Shown: piece by piece, positions 8,069-16,898 of the stretch
Layout of the letters: each line of letters starts with the position of its first letter
Position numbering within the stretch: the stretch's first letter is position 1
Origin: Streptomyces sp. NBC_01669
GTDB taxonomy: Bacteria > Actinomycetota > Actinomycetes > Streptomycetales > Streptomycetaceae
Assembly (NCBI RefSeq): GCF_026339735.1
Contig: NZ_JAPEQG010000001.1
Coordinates: forward strand, 2,852,001 to 2,916,000
Reading direction: 5' to 3'
DNA: 64,000 bases
The notes under the pieces: generated by a model
What the model was told of the DNA's origin: nothing
Databases searched by the model: none
What the model saw: only the letters and a program-made list of their open reading frames with translations
Position numbers and translations under genes: made by a program

Positions 8069-8977
8069 CTACCCGGCAGTACGCCCGGCGGTCAGCCTCT
8101 TGCGACGCCACAACACGAGCGGCAGCGCTCCGGCTACACCGAGTGCTCCCGGCGCCAGCCCCATCGCGGCGTTCAGCCCCGGCTGGTCGAAGGTGCTCGG
8201 AACCGGCAGGGTCGCCCAGCGGTTGATCGGCCATGCCACCACGATGGCCCGGCCGACCACCTCGTCCGTGGAGACCGTGCCCTGACCCGGCAGCTCCTGG
8301 TGATAGCGGGAGTCCAGGGAGTTCTGGCGGTGGTCGCCCATCACCCAGATACGGCCCTCGGGCACCGTGATCGGACCGAACGGCTCGTCGTTGCACGGGG
8401 TGTTCCCCGGGTAGATGAACGACTGCTCGTCCAGCGCCTTGCCGTTGACAACGACCGGCCCGTTCTTCCTGCACTCCACCGTGTCGCCGCCGACCGCGAT
8501 GACCCGCTTGATCAGGTCCTTCTCCTCGGCGGACGGCATCAGTCCGATGAAGCTGAGGAACTTCTGCGCAAGGTTCGGTTGGGGCGTCGACTCGCCGTCC
8601 ACCAGCCAGCCGCCCGGGTCGTGGAAGACCACGACCTCGCCGCGCTGCGGCTCGGAGCCGAACCAGGGGGTCAGCTTGTCGACCAGCACCCTGTCGCCCC
8701 GCTGGAGCGTGTTCTGCATCGAGTCCGAGGGAATCGAGAACGCCTGCACCAGAAACGTCTTGATCAGCAACGCCAGAATCAGCGCGATGCCGATGAGCAG
8801 GGGCAGCTCCTTCCAGAAGGAGCGTGGCTTCCCCGGAGCCCTACCACCACCGTCCGGGGAGTCGCCGTCACTCTCCGCCCGGTCCGGCGTCGCCTCGGCA
8901 GACCTTTCGCTCTCGGGCCGGTCCTCGGGTTCGTCGTGTCCGGATCGTGCGCCGACCGCCAAATCCCCCACATCCAC
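8069..8977 (-). CDS. sipY: Type I signal peptidase (SipY-like)
   Basis: Ser-Lys signal peptidase of 302 aa. An acidic, disordered N-terminal region of about 50 residues precedes a membrane anchor (LPLLIGIALILALLIKTFL). The catalytic serine lies in SIPSDSMQNTL and the lysine in DLIKRVIAVGGDTV; box E is VMGDHRQNSLDSR. A C-terminal hydrophobic span (LAPGALGVAGALPLVLW) is followed by WRRKR, predicting a second anchor. GTG at 8977 was chosen, with GTG 8971 close by. The first 110 bp overlap the 3' end of the sipX frame, which is unusually long. Confidence 0.9.
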   Translation of the reverse strand: MDVGDLAVGARSGHDEPEDRPESERSAEATPDRAESDGDSPDGGGRAPGKPRSFWKELPLLIGIALILALLIKTFLVQAFSIPSDSMQNTLQRGDRVLVDKLTPWFGSEPQRGEVVVFHDPGGWLVDGESTPQPNLAQKFLSFIGLMPSAEEKDLIKRVIAVGGDTVECRKNGPVVVNGKALDEQSFIYPGNTPCNDEPFGPITVPEGRIWVMGDHRQNSLDSRYHQELPGQGTVSTDEVVGRAIVVAWPINRWATLPVPSTFDQPGLNAAMGLAPGALGVAGALPLVLWRRKRLTAGRTAG

Positions 8978-9938
8978 TCCTCACTCCGTGCCACCGCCTG
9001 CCCCCTAGCCGGTGCAGGCCCACCACTCCCATAACGAGCGGGAGTTCCGCAGGGGTCGGGAGCCGGACCATTCCATTGAGGTCCTGGGACGACACACTAT
9101 TCGACGGTGCGTACGCCACCGACGTCCCGGCGCGCGCGTCCGGGACCGAAGCGAACGTCTCGGGCTCTTCCAGCCTCCGCCAGTGCCCGAAGGGCCAGGC
9201 GATGACGACAGCCCGTCCCACGACCGCGTCCTCGGGGACCGTGCCGTGATCCGGCTCGTCCAGATGGAAGCGCGAGTCGGCGGAATTGGAGCGGTGGTCG
9301 CCCATGACGAAGATTCGGCCGGCCGGAACCTTTACCTCGAATTTGAGCGTGGAGGGCGGATTGCCCGGATGCAGATAGGGCTCGTCGAGCGGTACGCCGT
9401 TGACGGTGACCCTGCCGTCCTTGTCGCAGCACTTCACGGTGTCACCGCCGACGGCGATCACCCGCTTGATCAGATCCTGTTCGTCGTCGGACGGCAGCAG
9501 CCCGATGAAGGTCAGCACTTCCTTCACCTGTTTGACGACGACGGGCGGATCCTGCTTCGCGACGTTCTCCTGCCGCAGCCAGTTTCCCGGATCCTTGAAG
9601 ACGACCACGTCGCCGCGGTGGGGCTGGGAGCCGAACCAGGGCGTCAGCTTGTCCACCAGCACCCGGTCGCCGATCCGGATCGTCTGCTCCATCGACCCGG
9701 ACGGGATCACGAAGGCCTGCACCAGGAACGTCTTGAGGACGAGCGCGATGAGCAGCGCCACGGTGATGAGGAGGGGTATCTCCTTCACGGCGGACCTGCG
9801 CCGCCGCCGTTTGACCCGGCGCGCCAGCTTGCGCCGCTCCGCCCGGGTCGGCAGCGAGCGCGCGGCCGTCGGCCTGGTGCCGGTCGGCAGCGGGACGTCG
9901 GCGTCCGACCCGCCGTTCGCCCGTCCGCGGTTACCCAT
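8868..9938 (-). CDS. sipX: Type I signal peptidase (SipX-like)
   Basis: Ser-Lys signal peptidase of 356 aa from ATG 9938 (MGNRGRANGG). A basic N-terminus with RRVKRRRRR precedes the anchor IPLLITVALLIALVLKTFL. The catalytic serine is in VIPSGSMEQT and the lysine in DLIKRVIAVGGDTV; box E is VMGDHRSNSADSR. The start overlaps the sipW stop by 8 bp. The last ~37 residues (rich in Arg and Gly) run through the sipY start region and do not look like a membrane span. The true end may therefore be earlier than the open frame, or a frameshift may be present. Confidence 0.9.
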   Translation of the reverse strand: MGNRGRANGGSDADVPLPTGTRPTAARSLPTRAERRKLARRVKRRRRRSAVKEIPLLITVALLIALVLKTFLVQAFVIPSGSMEQTIRIGDRVLVDKLTPWFGSQPHRGDVVVFKDPGNWLRQENVAKQDPPVVVKQVKEVLTFIGLLPSDDEQDLIKRVIAVGGDTVKCCDKDGRVTVNGVPLDEPYLHPGNPPSTLKFEVKVPAGRIFVMGDHRSNSADSRFHLDEPDHGTVPEDAVVGRAVVIAWPFGHWRRLEEPETFASVPDARAGTSVAYAPSNSVSSQDLNGMVRLPTPAELPLVMGVVGLHRLGGRRWHGVRSGCGGFGGRRTIRTRRTRGPARERKVCRGDAGPGGE

Positions 9939-10698
9939 GCGTCCCGCCCGGTATCCGTACGGAGTCGAAGGCGCCGGTCCTCGGGATCGAGCCCAGCCGG
10001 CCCAGGGGCCAGCCGATCCAGTCCACCCGGCCGATGACCATATCGACCGGCACCATGCCGCCGCCGGGCTCTCCGAGATGGTCACGGGAGTCGCGGGAGT
10101 TGCTCCGGTGATCGCCCATCATCCACAGCGTGCCGTCGGGGACGACGATGTCGAAGGCCACCCGGGACGGGTCGTCGCCGGAATGGAGATACTCCTCGTC
10201 CACCGACTGCCCGTTCACCTTGATCCTGCCCTGCTTGTCGCAGCAGACCACCCGGTCGCCCCCCACGCCCACCACCCGCTTCACGAAATCGGTCTCGGCA
10301 GGTTCCGCCAGCCCCAGGGACGCTGCCGCGCCGTGCAGCAGCCCGGTGACGGGGTTCTCGGCGGGTGCCACCTGGACGAAGGAGCCGGTGCCGTCGAAGA
10401 CCACCACGTCGCCGCGGTGCGGTACGGAGCCGAAACGGTACGCCAGTTTGTTGACGAGCACCCGGTCCCCCACCCGCAGGGTGGACTCCATCGAGCCACT
10501 GGGGATCAGGAACGGCTGCAGCACGTAGCTACTGAAGAGCAGCAGGAAGACCGAGCAGACAGCGCCGAGGAGGGCCGCACGCCGCCACGACAACGAGGCG
10601 AACCGGTCCGGGATACGCGAAGAGCGCGACCTCTCCTCCGCCCCTGCTTCGGGTGCGGAGGAGCGGTCGCGCTCCGTGTGCTTTGCTTCCGTGTCCAT
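9931..10698 (-). CDS. sipW: Type I signal peptidase (SipW-like)
   Basis: First of the four tandem signal peptidases, 255 aa. The anchor is AALLGAVCSVFLLLFSSYVL (about residues 41-60). The catalytic serine is in LIPSGSMEST, the lysine in DFVKRVVGVGGDRV and box E is MMGDHRSNSRDSR. It lacks the C-terminal membrane span seen in the others, so it is probably held by a single anchor. A cluster of four sip genes ending in a mutT-like gene is a described Streptomyces feature. The start ATG lies 33 bp from a Leu/Ser-rich upstream gap after rplS. Confidence 0.92.
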   Translation of the reverse strand: MDTEAKHTERDRSSAPEAGAEERSRSSRIPDRFASLSWRRAALLGAVCSVFLLLFSSYVLQPFLIPSGSMESTLRVGDRVLVNKLAYRFGSVPHRGDVVVFDGTGSFVQVAPAENPVTGLLHGAAASLGLAEPAETDFVKRVVGVGGDRVVCCDKQGRIKVNGQSVDEEYLHSGDDPSRVAFDIVVPDGTLWMMGDHRSNSRDSRDHLGEPGGGMVPVDMVIGRVDWIGWPLGRLGSIPRTGAFDSVRIPGGTHG

Positions 10699-10743
10699 CG
10701 GAGCCAGAGCTTATCCGGCCGAGCCGCGGAGCTGGGAGTTAGC

Positions 10744-11094
10744 TCAGTTGTCGCGCTTCTCCTTGATCTTCGCGGCCTTGCCGCGCAGCTCACGGAGGTA
10801 GTACAGCTTGGCGCGACGGACGTCACCGCGGGTGACGAGCTCGATCTTCTCGAAGATCGGGCTGTGCACCGGGAAGGTGCGCTCGACGCCGACGCTGAAG
10901 GAGACCTTGCGGACCGTGAAGGTCTCGCTGACGCCAGAGCCCTGGCGGCGGATGACTACGCCCTTGAACTGCTGGATACGGGAGCGGTTGCCCTCGATCA
11001 CTCGCACGTGGACGTTGACGGTGTCACCGGGACGGAACGCCGGAAGGTCCGTACGCAGGGAAGCGGCGTTGACGCCATCGAGCAGGGAAGCCAT
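10744..11094 (-). CDS. rplS: 50S ribosomal protein L19
   Basis: Large-subunit protein L19, located at the 30S-50S interface. It is 116 aa from ATG 11094 ([14 protein letters not shown]). Family motifs include [23 protein letters not shown] and [17 protein letters not shown]. An upstream in-frame ATG at 11121 would add nine residues (MASAKKADN) and is not favoured by family length. It follows trmD, as in the common bacterial order rpsP-rimM-trmD-rplS, with 128 bp between the trmD stop and this start. It probably has its own promoter or a processed leader. Confidence 0.97.
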   Translation of the reverse strand: MASLLDGVNAASLRTDLPAFRPGDTVNVHVRVIEGNRSRIQQFKGVVIRRQGSGVSETFTVRKVSFSVGVERTFPVHSPIFEKIELVTRGDVRRAKLYYLRELRGKAAKIKEKRDN

Positions 11095-11222
11095 GTTGTC
11101 TGCTTTCTTCGCCGATGCCACAGGTCATCGACGGGAGATCGTAAGGAGATGGGGTGCTGATCGCGTCGGGCGGGCGTCGTTCCCCCTGTGGCAGGGGCGC
11201 ACACCGGACGTACAGCAGCGGC

Positions 11223-12044
11223 TTATTCTTCCACGGCTTCGGGCCTGCGCCAAAATCGGCCACCGGGCTCCGGGGACCAGCCGAGGATGGAGAGGATCTC
11301 ACGGTCCTTCTTGTCGAAGGCGCTCGCCTCGCAGCGCTCGATCAGATCGGGCCGGTTGAGCGCGGTGCGGCGGAACGCCTCGTCCCGCCGCCAGCGCGCG
11401 ATCTTCCCGTGATGACCGCTGAGCAGGACGTCCGGAATGCCCCGGCCGCGCCACTCGGGGGGCTTGGTGAAGACCGGCCCCTCCAGCAGATCGGCCATGG
11501 CGCCGGGCGCGAAGGAGTCGTCGCGGTGCGACTCGGCGTTGCCGAGCACGCCGGGCAGCAGCCGGGCCACCGCCTCCGTGATCACCAGTACGGCGGCTTC
11601 CCCGCCGGCCAGCACGTAGTCGCCGATGGAGACCTCGACGACCGGCATCCGGGTGGCGTACTCGTCCATCACCCGGCGGTCGATGCCCTCGTAGCGGGCC
11701 GGGGTGAAGATCAGCCACGGTCGCTCGGAGAGCTCCACGGCGAGCTTCTGGGTGAACGGGCGGCCGCTGGGCGTCGGCACCACGAGCACCGGGGAGTGCG
11801 CCCCCGCCTCGTACCCGTCCGCCAGCGCCTCGTCCAGGGCGTCGCCCCACGGCCCGGTCTTCATGACCATGCCGGGACCGCCGCCGTACGGGGTGTCGTC
11901 GACCGTGTTGTGCCGGTCGTACGTCCAGTCCCGCAGATCGCGCACGTGCACATCGAGGCGTCCCCGGGCGCGGGCCTTGCCGACGAGCGAGACGTTCAGC
12001 GGTTCCAGGTACTCGGGAAAGATCGTGACGACGTCGAGCCGCAT
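11223..12044 (-). CDS. trmD: tRNA (guanine37-N1)-methyltransferase
   Basis: SPOUT-class methyltransferase that makes m1G37 in tRNAs reading CNN codons, which prevents +1 frameshifting. It is 273 aa from ATG 12044 ([12 protein letters not shown]). Motifs include DDTPYGGGPGMVMK, FTPARYEGIDRRV and the knotted cofactor site IGDYVLAGGEAAVLVITEAV. The ATG overlaps the rimM stop by one base (TGATG). A longer open frame to 12632 is simply the rimM gene in another frame. Confidence 0.97.
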   Translation of the reverse strand: MRLDVVTIFPEYLEPLNVSLVGKARARGRLDVHVRDLRDWTYDRHNTVDDTPYGGGPGMVMKTGPWGDALDEALADGYEAGAHSPVLVVPTPSGRPFTQKLAVELSERPWLIFTPARYEGIDRRVMDEYATRMPVVEVSIGDYVLAGGEAAVLVITEAVARLLPGVLGNAESHRDDSFAPGAMADLLEGPVFTKPPEWRGRGIPDVLLSGHHGKIARWRRDEAFRRTALNRPDLIERCEASAFDKKDREILSILGWSPEPGGRFWRRPEAVEE

Positions 12045-12613
12045 CAGGCTTCGTTCTCCTGCTCGGCGGCCTCGTCGTCCCGCGCGGAGGCGACCACGGC
12101 CTGGCTGTCGTCGATCAGGCCGGGCGGCGGGGTGATGACCGCGCGCTGCTCCTCCAGATCGATCTCGGTGACGATCTCCTCGACGAACGGAATCATCACC
12201 TCGCTGCCGTCCGGGCGCTCGACGATGAAGAGGTCCTGGGACGGCAGGTGCGAGATCTCGGTGATCCGGCCGATCCCGGTGCCGTCGGCGAGGACCACAT
12301 CGAGGTCGATGAGCTGGTGGTCGTAGAACTCCTCGGGGTCCTCCGGAAGTTCCGCCGGGTCGACGTCGGCGATCAGCAGGGTGTTCCGGAGGGCCTCGGC
12401 CGCCGTACGGTCCCGCACGCCCTCGAACCGCAGCAGCAGCCTGCCACTGTGCACCCGGCCGGCCTCGATCGTCAGCGGTCCGTTCGCGGCCGGGTCGGTG
12501 GTGAGTACGGCCCCGGGGCCGAGCCTGAGCTCCGGCTCGTCCGTGCGTACCTCGACGGTGACCTCGCCCTTGATGCCGTGGGCGCGGCCGATCCGCGCAA
12601 CTACCAGCTGCAC
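12044..12613 (-). CDS. rimM: 16S rRNA processing protein RimM
   Basis: 30S maturation factor that binds S19 and helps form the 16S head domain. It is 189 aa, with an N-terminal RimM beta-barrel ([19 protein letters not shown], residues 2-20) and a C-terminal PRC-barrel ([26 protein letters not shown]). A 30-residue acidic tail ([11 protein letters not shown]) ends the protein. It is coupled to trmD by TGATG overlap. A long inverted repeat lies in the gap to the KH gene upstream, so the rpsP and trmD ends of the operon may be differentially expressed. Confidence 0.96.
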   Translation of the reverse strand: MQLVVARIGRAHGIKGEVTVEVRTDEPELRLGPGAVLTTDPAANGPLTIEAGRVHSGRLLLRFEGVRDRTAAEALRNTLLIADVDPAELPEDPEEFYDHQLIDLDVVLADGTGIGRITEISHLPSQDLFIVERPDGSEVMIPFVEEIVTEIDLEEQRAVITPPPGLIDDSQAVVASARDDEAAEQENEA

Positions 12614-12638
12614 CTTGTGTCTCTCCTGTCATACGACG

Positions 12639-12675
12639 ACGGGCCGGGGCGGGCGCATGGCCCTCCCCGGCCCGT
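12639..12675. terminator. Intercistronic stem-loop between the KH gene and rimM
   Basis: ACGGGCCGGGG (12639-12649) and CCCCGGCCCGT (12665-12675) form an 11-bp perfect stem with a 15-nt loop in the 79-bp gap upstream of rimM. No T-run follows on the minus strand. It could be an attenuator or RNA-processing hairpin within the operon. Confidence 0.55.
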
Positions 12676-12692
12676 GCCGGTGTTCAACTCTG

Positions 12693-12932
12693 TCAGCGAA
12701 CCTGGTCCACGTCGACGAGGTCGACGCGGATGCCACGGCCGCCGATGGCGCCCACGACGGTTCGCAGCGCGCGTGCGGTGCGGCCGTTGCGGCCGATCAC
12801 CTTGCCGAGGTCATCGGGGTGAACCCGGACCTCCAGCACACGACCACGGCGCAGGTTGCGCGAGGCGACCTGCACATCGTCGGGGTTGTCGACGATGCCC
12901 TTCACGAGGTGCTCGAGAGCCTCCTCGAGCAT
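12693..12932 (-). CDS. KH-domain RNA-binding protein (KhpA-like)
   Basis: A 79-residue single KH-domain protein of the KhpA/YlqC type, conserved between rpsP and rimM in Gram-positive bacteria. KhpA binds RNA and in firmicutes pairs with KhpB. The GxxG loop is in DLGKVIGRNGRTARALRTVV (about residues 41-60). It starts 2 bp after the rpsP stop, so the two genes are almost certainly cotranscribed and coupled. Confidence 0.93.
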   Translation of the reverse strand: MLEEALEHLVKGIVDNPDDVQVASRNLRRGRVLEVRVHPDDLGKVIGRNGRTARALRTVVGAIGGRGIRVDLVDVDQVR

Positions 12933-12934
12933 GC

Positions 12935-13378
12935 TCAGGCCTCGGTCGACTCGGCGGGCGCGGCAGCGTCAGCAGCCTCGTCAGCCTTCTTGTCGGACTT
13001 CTTTGCCTTCTGCGTGATGGCCTCGCCCTTGGTCTCCTCGCCGGTGTCCTTGGCCAGGGCCTCGAACAGGGCGCGCTTGTCAGCCTTGGGCTCCGGCTGC
13101 AGCAGCGGCGCGGGGGCCGGGAGACCCTTGTGGGCCTGCCAGTCACCGGTGAGCTTCAGGATCGCGAGAACCGGCTCGGTCGGCTGGGCGCCGACAGACA
13201 GCCAGTACTGCGCACGCTCCGAGTTGACCTCGATGCGCGAGGGGTTCTGCACCGGGTGGTACAGGCCGATCTCCTCGATGGCCCGGCCGTCACGGCGGGT
13301 ACGGGAGTCGGCGACGACGATGCGGTAGTGAGGCGAACGGATCTTGCCCAGACGCTTCAGCTTGATCTTGACTGCCAC
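12935..13378 (-). CDS. rpsP: 30S ribosomal protein S16
   Basis: Small-subunit protein S16, needed for 30S assembly. It is 147 aa and begins [20 protein letters not shown], with [20 protein letters not shown] and [10 protein letters not shown]. The ribosomal domain ends near residue 90. The Lys/Ala/Glu-rich tail ([17 protein letters not shown]) is an extension usual in actinobacteria. It heads the rpsP-KH-rimM-trmD-rplS block; 157 bp upstream of its start is free for a promoter. Confidence 0.97.
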   Translation of the reverse strand: MAVKIKLKRLGKIRSPHYRIVVADSRTRRDGRAIEEIGLYHPVQNPSRIEVNSERAQYWLSVGAQPTEPVLAILKLTGDWQAHKGLPAPAPLLQPEPKADKRALFEALAKDTGEETKGEAITQKAKKSDKKADEAADAAAPAESTEA

Positions 13379-13535
13379 GGAAGTGGTGTCTCCTGGTCTA
13401 TGACGTGGTTGGGCACAACGAAGATGCCACGTGGGGTTGCGGTACTCGGGTGCCCGATGGACGCGTCAGCCGGAGGAGAGAGGGGTCCTGTGCGACTGTC
13501 GAGTACAGCTTGCCATTGTGCCACACCACGTCGGG

Positions 13536-14129
13536 TCACCCCACCGCGACCGCTGCTTCCGGGATACGGAACGGCTTCCCGCAGCCACCGCAGACGATCG
13601 GCGCCTGGGCGAGGACGGAGGGAACGACCCGGACGTTGCGTCCGCAGTCGCAGACGGCCTTGACCCGCACGCCTCCACCGGAGGAGCCGTGCCGGGCGGC
13701 GGGTCCACGGAAGGAGCGCTTGGTGTCGGCGGCGGTGGCGACCGTGTGCGCCTTGAGGGCGCGCTGCAGCCGCTCGATCGTCGGGCGGTACCTTCGCTTC
13801 GCCTCGGGATTGAGCGTGACCAGCGAGAAGCCACTGCTGGGGTGGGGTTCCTCGGCATGATCGAGGCCCAGCTCCTCGGCGATCGCGAGGAATCTACGGT
13901 TGTGGTAGCGGCCGGCGCGGGAGGTGTCGCGGACACCTCGTGCGGCGGCGATTCCATGGACTGCCTCATGCAGCAGTCGCTCGAAGGAGAGCTCGGCGCC
14001 ACAGGCGGACGAGGACTCTCCGATCAGGGACTCTGGCGCGGCAAGATCGGGCAGCTCGGGGTGGTACCGCTGAATGTCGGCCCACGCCTGTGCCAGCTCT
14101 GCGGCAAGTACAGGTGGTGTCGTGCTCAC
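13536..14129 (-). CDS. SprT-like putative zinc metallopeptidase with C-terminal zinc ribbon
   Basis: A 197-residue protein of unknown role. The central HEAVHGIAAARG (about residues 53-64) supplies an HExxH zinc-protease motif; the following RYHNRRFLAIAEELGL resembles the NxxF/F-x-x segments of SprT/Spartan-like proteins. The C-terminus holds a zinc ribbon with CDCG and CGGCGKPF. Spartan-family proteases cleave DNA-protein crosslinks in other organisms; whether this small bacterial version does so is inference. Start GTG 14129 has no strong ribosome binding site. It is upstream of rpsP on the same strand (157 bp), and the 228 bp up to proS hold nothing recognisable. Confidence 0.7.
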   Translation of the reverse strand: MSTTPPVLAAELAQAWADIQRYHPELPDLAAPESLIGESSSACGAELSFERLLHEAVHGIAAARGVRDTSRAGRYHNRRFLAIAEELGLDHAEEPHPSSGFSLVTLNPEAKRRYRPTIERLQRALKAHTVATAADTKRSFRGPAARHGSSGGGVRVKAVCDCGRNVRVVPSVLAQAPIVCGGCGKPFRIPEAAVAVG

Positions 14130-14357
14130 GTCGTGACAACGAGCGCGAGTGCCCCGGTGTTCCTATTCCGGGGCATCCCAAATAATTTGCACGTACCAGT
14201 CAGTTGCCATTGATGCGCCCTGACGAGGGCGGGTGCGCCGATCTGTGGAGAACTCTCACAGCTCACACCAAGGTGGTACGTAGTGCCGGGTACGCCCCGG
14301 TGCGTAGACAACGCCTCCGCGCCGGGGTGTCCGACGGCTCCGGGAGCGCCCGGGGCC

Positions 14358-15773
14358 TCAGTAGGCGCGGGCCACGACGGCGACAGTACCCGGGGCGTCG
14401 TCCGACTCCGGCACCGACCCGTCCTCGGCCACCAGACACCGCACCGACGCCCCGTGCTCCGCGAGCCGGGCCTCCCCCGCCGGCCCGAGGACGTCCCACG
14501 CAATACGCGCCCAGCCGCCCGCTGCCGCCGCCTCCGCGGCCTCGTCGACGGTGGACACCTCGCTGGTACGGGACTCGCGGCGGGCCCGGGACTCGCGCAG
14601 CAGCGTCGCCTGGTCCTCCTCCAGGACCGCCGGGAGCAGCGCCGGCAATGCCTCGATCCCGACCGGCTCCTTCCCGCCCGGGATGCGGCGGGCCAGCATC
14701 GCGGTGCCGTTCTCCAGGTCGCGCGGACCGATCTCGATCCGTACCGGCACGCCCTTCAGTTCCCAGTCGACCGCGCGGCGGCCGAACGGTGTGTCGGTGC
14801 GGTCGTCGATCCGGACCCTGATCCCGGCCTCGCGCAGCCGGTCGCCGATCTCACGGACCGCGGTCAGCACCGCCTCGTCCCCCTTGATCGCGAGGACGAC
14901 CGCCTGCACGGCGGCGAGCCGCGGCGGGACGCGGAGCCCCTGGTCGTCACCGTGGGACATGATCAGGCCGCCGACCATCCGGGTCGAGGAGCCCCAGGAG
15001 GTCTGCCAGACCAGCTCCTGCCTGCCCTCGCGGGACAGGTACTCGGTGTGGAACGCCTTGGCGAAATTGGTGCCGAGCTCATGGCTCGTACCCATCTGCA
15101 GGGCCTTGCCGTCGCCCATCATCGATTCGAGCGTGAGGGTGTTGATGGCGCCCGCGAACCGTTCGCTCGGGGTCTTGCGGCCGAGCACCACATCGATGCC
15201 CAGGACCTGGGTCATGAAGTCCGCGTAGACGTCCCGGTGGATGTACGCGGCGTAGTCGCGGGCGTCCTCGTAGGTCGCGTGGGCCGTGTGCCCCTCCTGC
15301 CAGAGGAATTCGGTCGTACGGAGAAAGACCCGCGGGCGCATCTCCCAGCGGACGACGTTCGCCCACTGGTTGATCAGCAGGGGCAGATCCCGGTAGCTCT
15401 GCACCCATTTCGAGAAGTACTCATTGATGATCGTTTCGGACGTCGGCCGCACCACCACGGGCTCTTCGAGGTCCTTCCCGCCGCCGTGGGTGACGATGGC
15501 CAGCTCGGGTGCGAAGCCCTCGACGTGCTGGGCCTCGCGTGTCAGGTAAGACTGGGGGATGAAGAGCGGGAAGTAGGCGTTCTGGGCGCCCGCGTTCTTG
15601 ATGCGGGTATCCATCTCCTGCTGCATCCGCTCCCACAGGCTGTATCCGTACGGTCGGATGACCATGGTGCCGCGCACCGGGCCGTTGTCCGCAAGTTCGG
15701 CCTTGTTGATCAGATCCTGGTACCAGCGGGGAAAGTCCTCGGCCTGGGGTGTGAGAACGGGTGCCTTTGCCAT
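14358..15773 (-). CDS. proS: Prolyl-tRNA synthetase, archaeal/eukaryote-like short type
   Basis: Class II aminoacyl-tRNA synthetase charging tRNA-Pro. It is 471 aa from ATG 15773 (MAKAPVLTPQ), the size of the type lacking the large bacterial insertion domain. Motif 1 is near YSLWERMQQEMD, motif 2 is WEMRPRVFLRTTEFLWQEGH and motif 3 lies around QTSWGSSTRMVGGLIMSHGD. RPTSETIINEYF and GTSHELGTNFAKAF are diagnostic of ProRS. The anticodon-binding domain follows from about residue 280. Streptomyces usually also encode a ~565-aa bacterial-type ProS elsewhere, so this may be a second enzyme; that cannot be seen here. Confidence 0.93.
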   Translation of the reverse strand: MAKAPVLTPQAEDFPRWYQDLINKAELADNGPVRGTMVIRPYGYSLWERMQQEMDTRIKNAGAQNAYFPLFIPQSYLTREAQHVEGFAPELAIVTHGGGKDLEEPVVVRPTSETIINEYFSKWVQSYRDLPLLINQWANVVRWEMRPRVFLRTTEFLWQEGHTAHATYEDARDYAAYIHRDVYADFMTQVLGIDVVLGRKTPSERFAGAINTLTLESMMGDGKALQMGTSHELGTNFAKAFHTEYLSREGRQELVWQTSWGSSTRMVGGLIMSHGDDQGLRVPPRLAAVQAVVLAIKGDEAVLTAVREIGDRLREAGIRVRIDDRTDTPFGRRAVDWELKGVPVRIEIGPRDLENGTAMLARRIPGGKEPVGIEALPALLPAVLEEDQATLLRESRARRESRTSEVSTVDEAAEAAAAGGWARIAWDVLGPAGEARLAEHGASVRCLVAEDGSVPESDDAPGTVAVVARAY

Positions 15774-16001
15774 GGCGCGCATCGTACGGCGACATCGCCT
15801 TTCCCACAGAGTGACGGGACCGGTCACGGCCGACTGTCTGCGGGGGCGCACGACCGAGGCGCACAACCATTGCCCTCCGCCCTCTGGACGCGGCCGCGGA
15901 TGCGCAGTTCTCTGACATACGGGGGGAGTGCGGGCACGCACACACGGGGGCCGTCCATCACTCGGGAACGACCTACCTCTCGGCGGATTGGGGCGCTTTC
16001 C

Positions 16002-16871
16002 ATGACACCAACGCTCGTCCGGCACCACGGGCAGACGGATCCGTCAGCCCCGATGGACCCCGGAACCCGTGCTCGTGACTGGGCCGAGATCCAGGAGCGG
16101 ATGCTCGCGCCGCTGTACGAAGCGGTGTACGACCGGCTCGAAGTCGGAGCCGGTACTCGGATGCTCTCCCTCGGCTGCGGCTCCGGGCTCGCGCTGCTGA
16201 TCGCGGCCGCCCGCGGGGCGCGCGTCACCGGCGTCGACACCGACCGTGAACGCCTTGATCTGGCCCGCGAACGGCTGCTGCCGGAAGCGGCGTGGGACGG
16301 CGGCCCCGATCCGGCCCCTGCCGGGCCGCCCCAACTCTTCGCCGGTGATCCGTCCGCCGTCGCGCCGGGCGACGGTGTCCCGTACAACCTGCTCACCGTG
16401 TTCTCCCCGATCGGATGTTCGGCGGGCGACTCCGAAGGGCTGCTGCCCGCCCTGGAGTCCGCCCTGCCGCTGCTCGCCCGGGGCAGCTCGGTGGTGCTGA
16501 CCGGCTGGGGTCCCCCCGAGCGGTGCGCGACCGCGGCGGTGTTCCGGGTGGCGGCCCGGCTCACCGACGGGGCCCGGGCGCCCCGCGCGGGCGGGTGGCG
16601 CCCGGCGCGCAGGGACGATCTGGAGGACGTGGCGTTCCGGGCCGGACTGAATCCGAACGGCTCGGGGCGGGTGGCGTGCCCGTTCGGCTACGCGGACCTG
16701 GACAGTGCGGTACGCGGGCTGCTGTCGACGCGGCTGTTCGATGCGGCGGTGCGGGCGACGGACCGCTCCCAGGTGGAGAAGGAGGTCGCGGAGGCTCTGC
16801 ACCCGCACCGGCGCCAGGACGGCACGGTGTGGATGCCGAATGTCTTCCGCTATCTCGTCTGCACCTCCTGA
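16002..16871 (+). CDS. SAM-dependent methyltransferase (class I)
   Basis: A 289-residue protein with a class I methyltransferase core. Motif I is RMLSLGCGSGLALLIAA (about residues 53-69), followed by VTGVDTDRERLDLAR for the acidic ribose-binding residue. The substrate is unknown. It starts at ATG 16002, with ATG 16053 an alternative; no clear ribosome binding site is visible. The gene is divergent from proS across a 228-bp gap and convergent with ftsH, its stop lying 27 bp from the ftsH stop. From memory, a similar gene sits at the same place in other Streptomyces. Confidence 0.85.
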   Translation: MTPTLVRHHGQTDPSAPMDPGTRARDWAEIQERMLAPLYEAVYDRLEVGAGTRMLSLGCGSGLALLIAAARGARVTGVDTDRERLDLARERLLPEAAWDGGPDPAPAGPPQLFAGDPSAVAPGDGVPYNLLTVFSPIGCSAGDSEGLLPALESALPLLARGSSVVLTGWGPPERCATAAVFRVAARLTDGARAPRAGGWRPARRDDLEDVAFRAGLNPNGSGRVACPFGYADLDSAVRGLLSTRLFDAAVRATDRSQVEKEVAEALHPHRRQDGTVWMPNVFRYLVCTS

Positions 16872-16898
16872 AGCCGGTGCGAACGCGGTGGGGCGGTC

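Noticed and set aside
14283..16871. Very long plus-strand open frame covering proS antisense and the methyltransferase.
   Set aside because: Only the 3' third (from 16002) encodes a recognisable protein; the rest is antisense to proS, typical of high-GC shadow frames.
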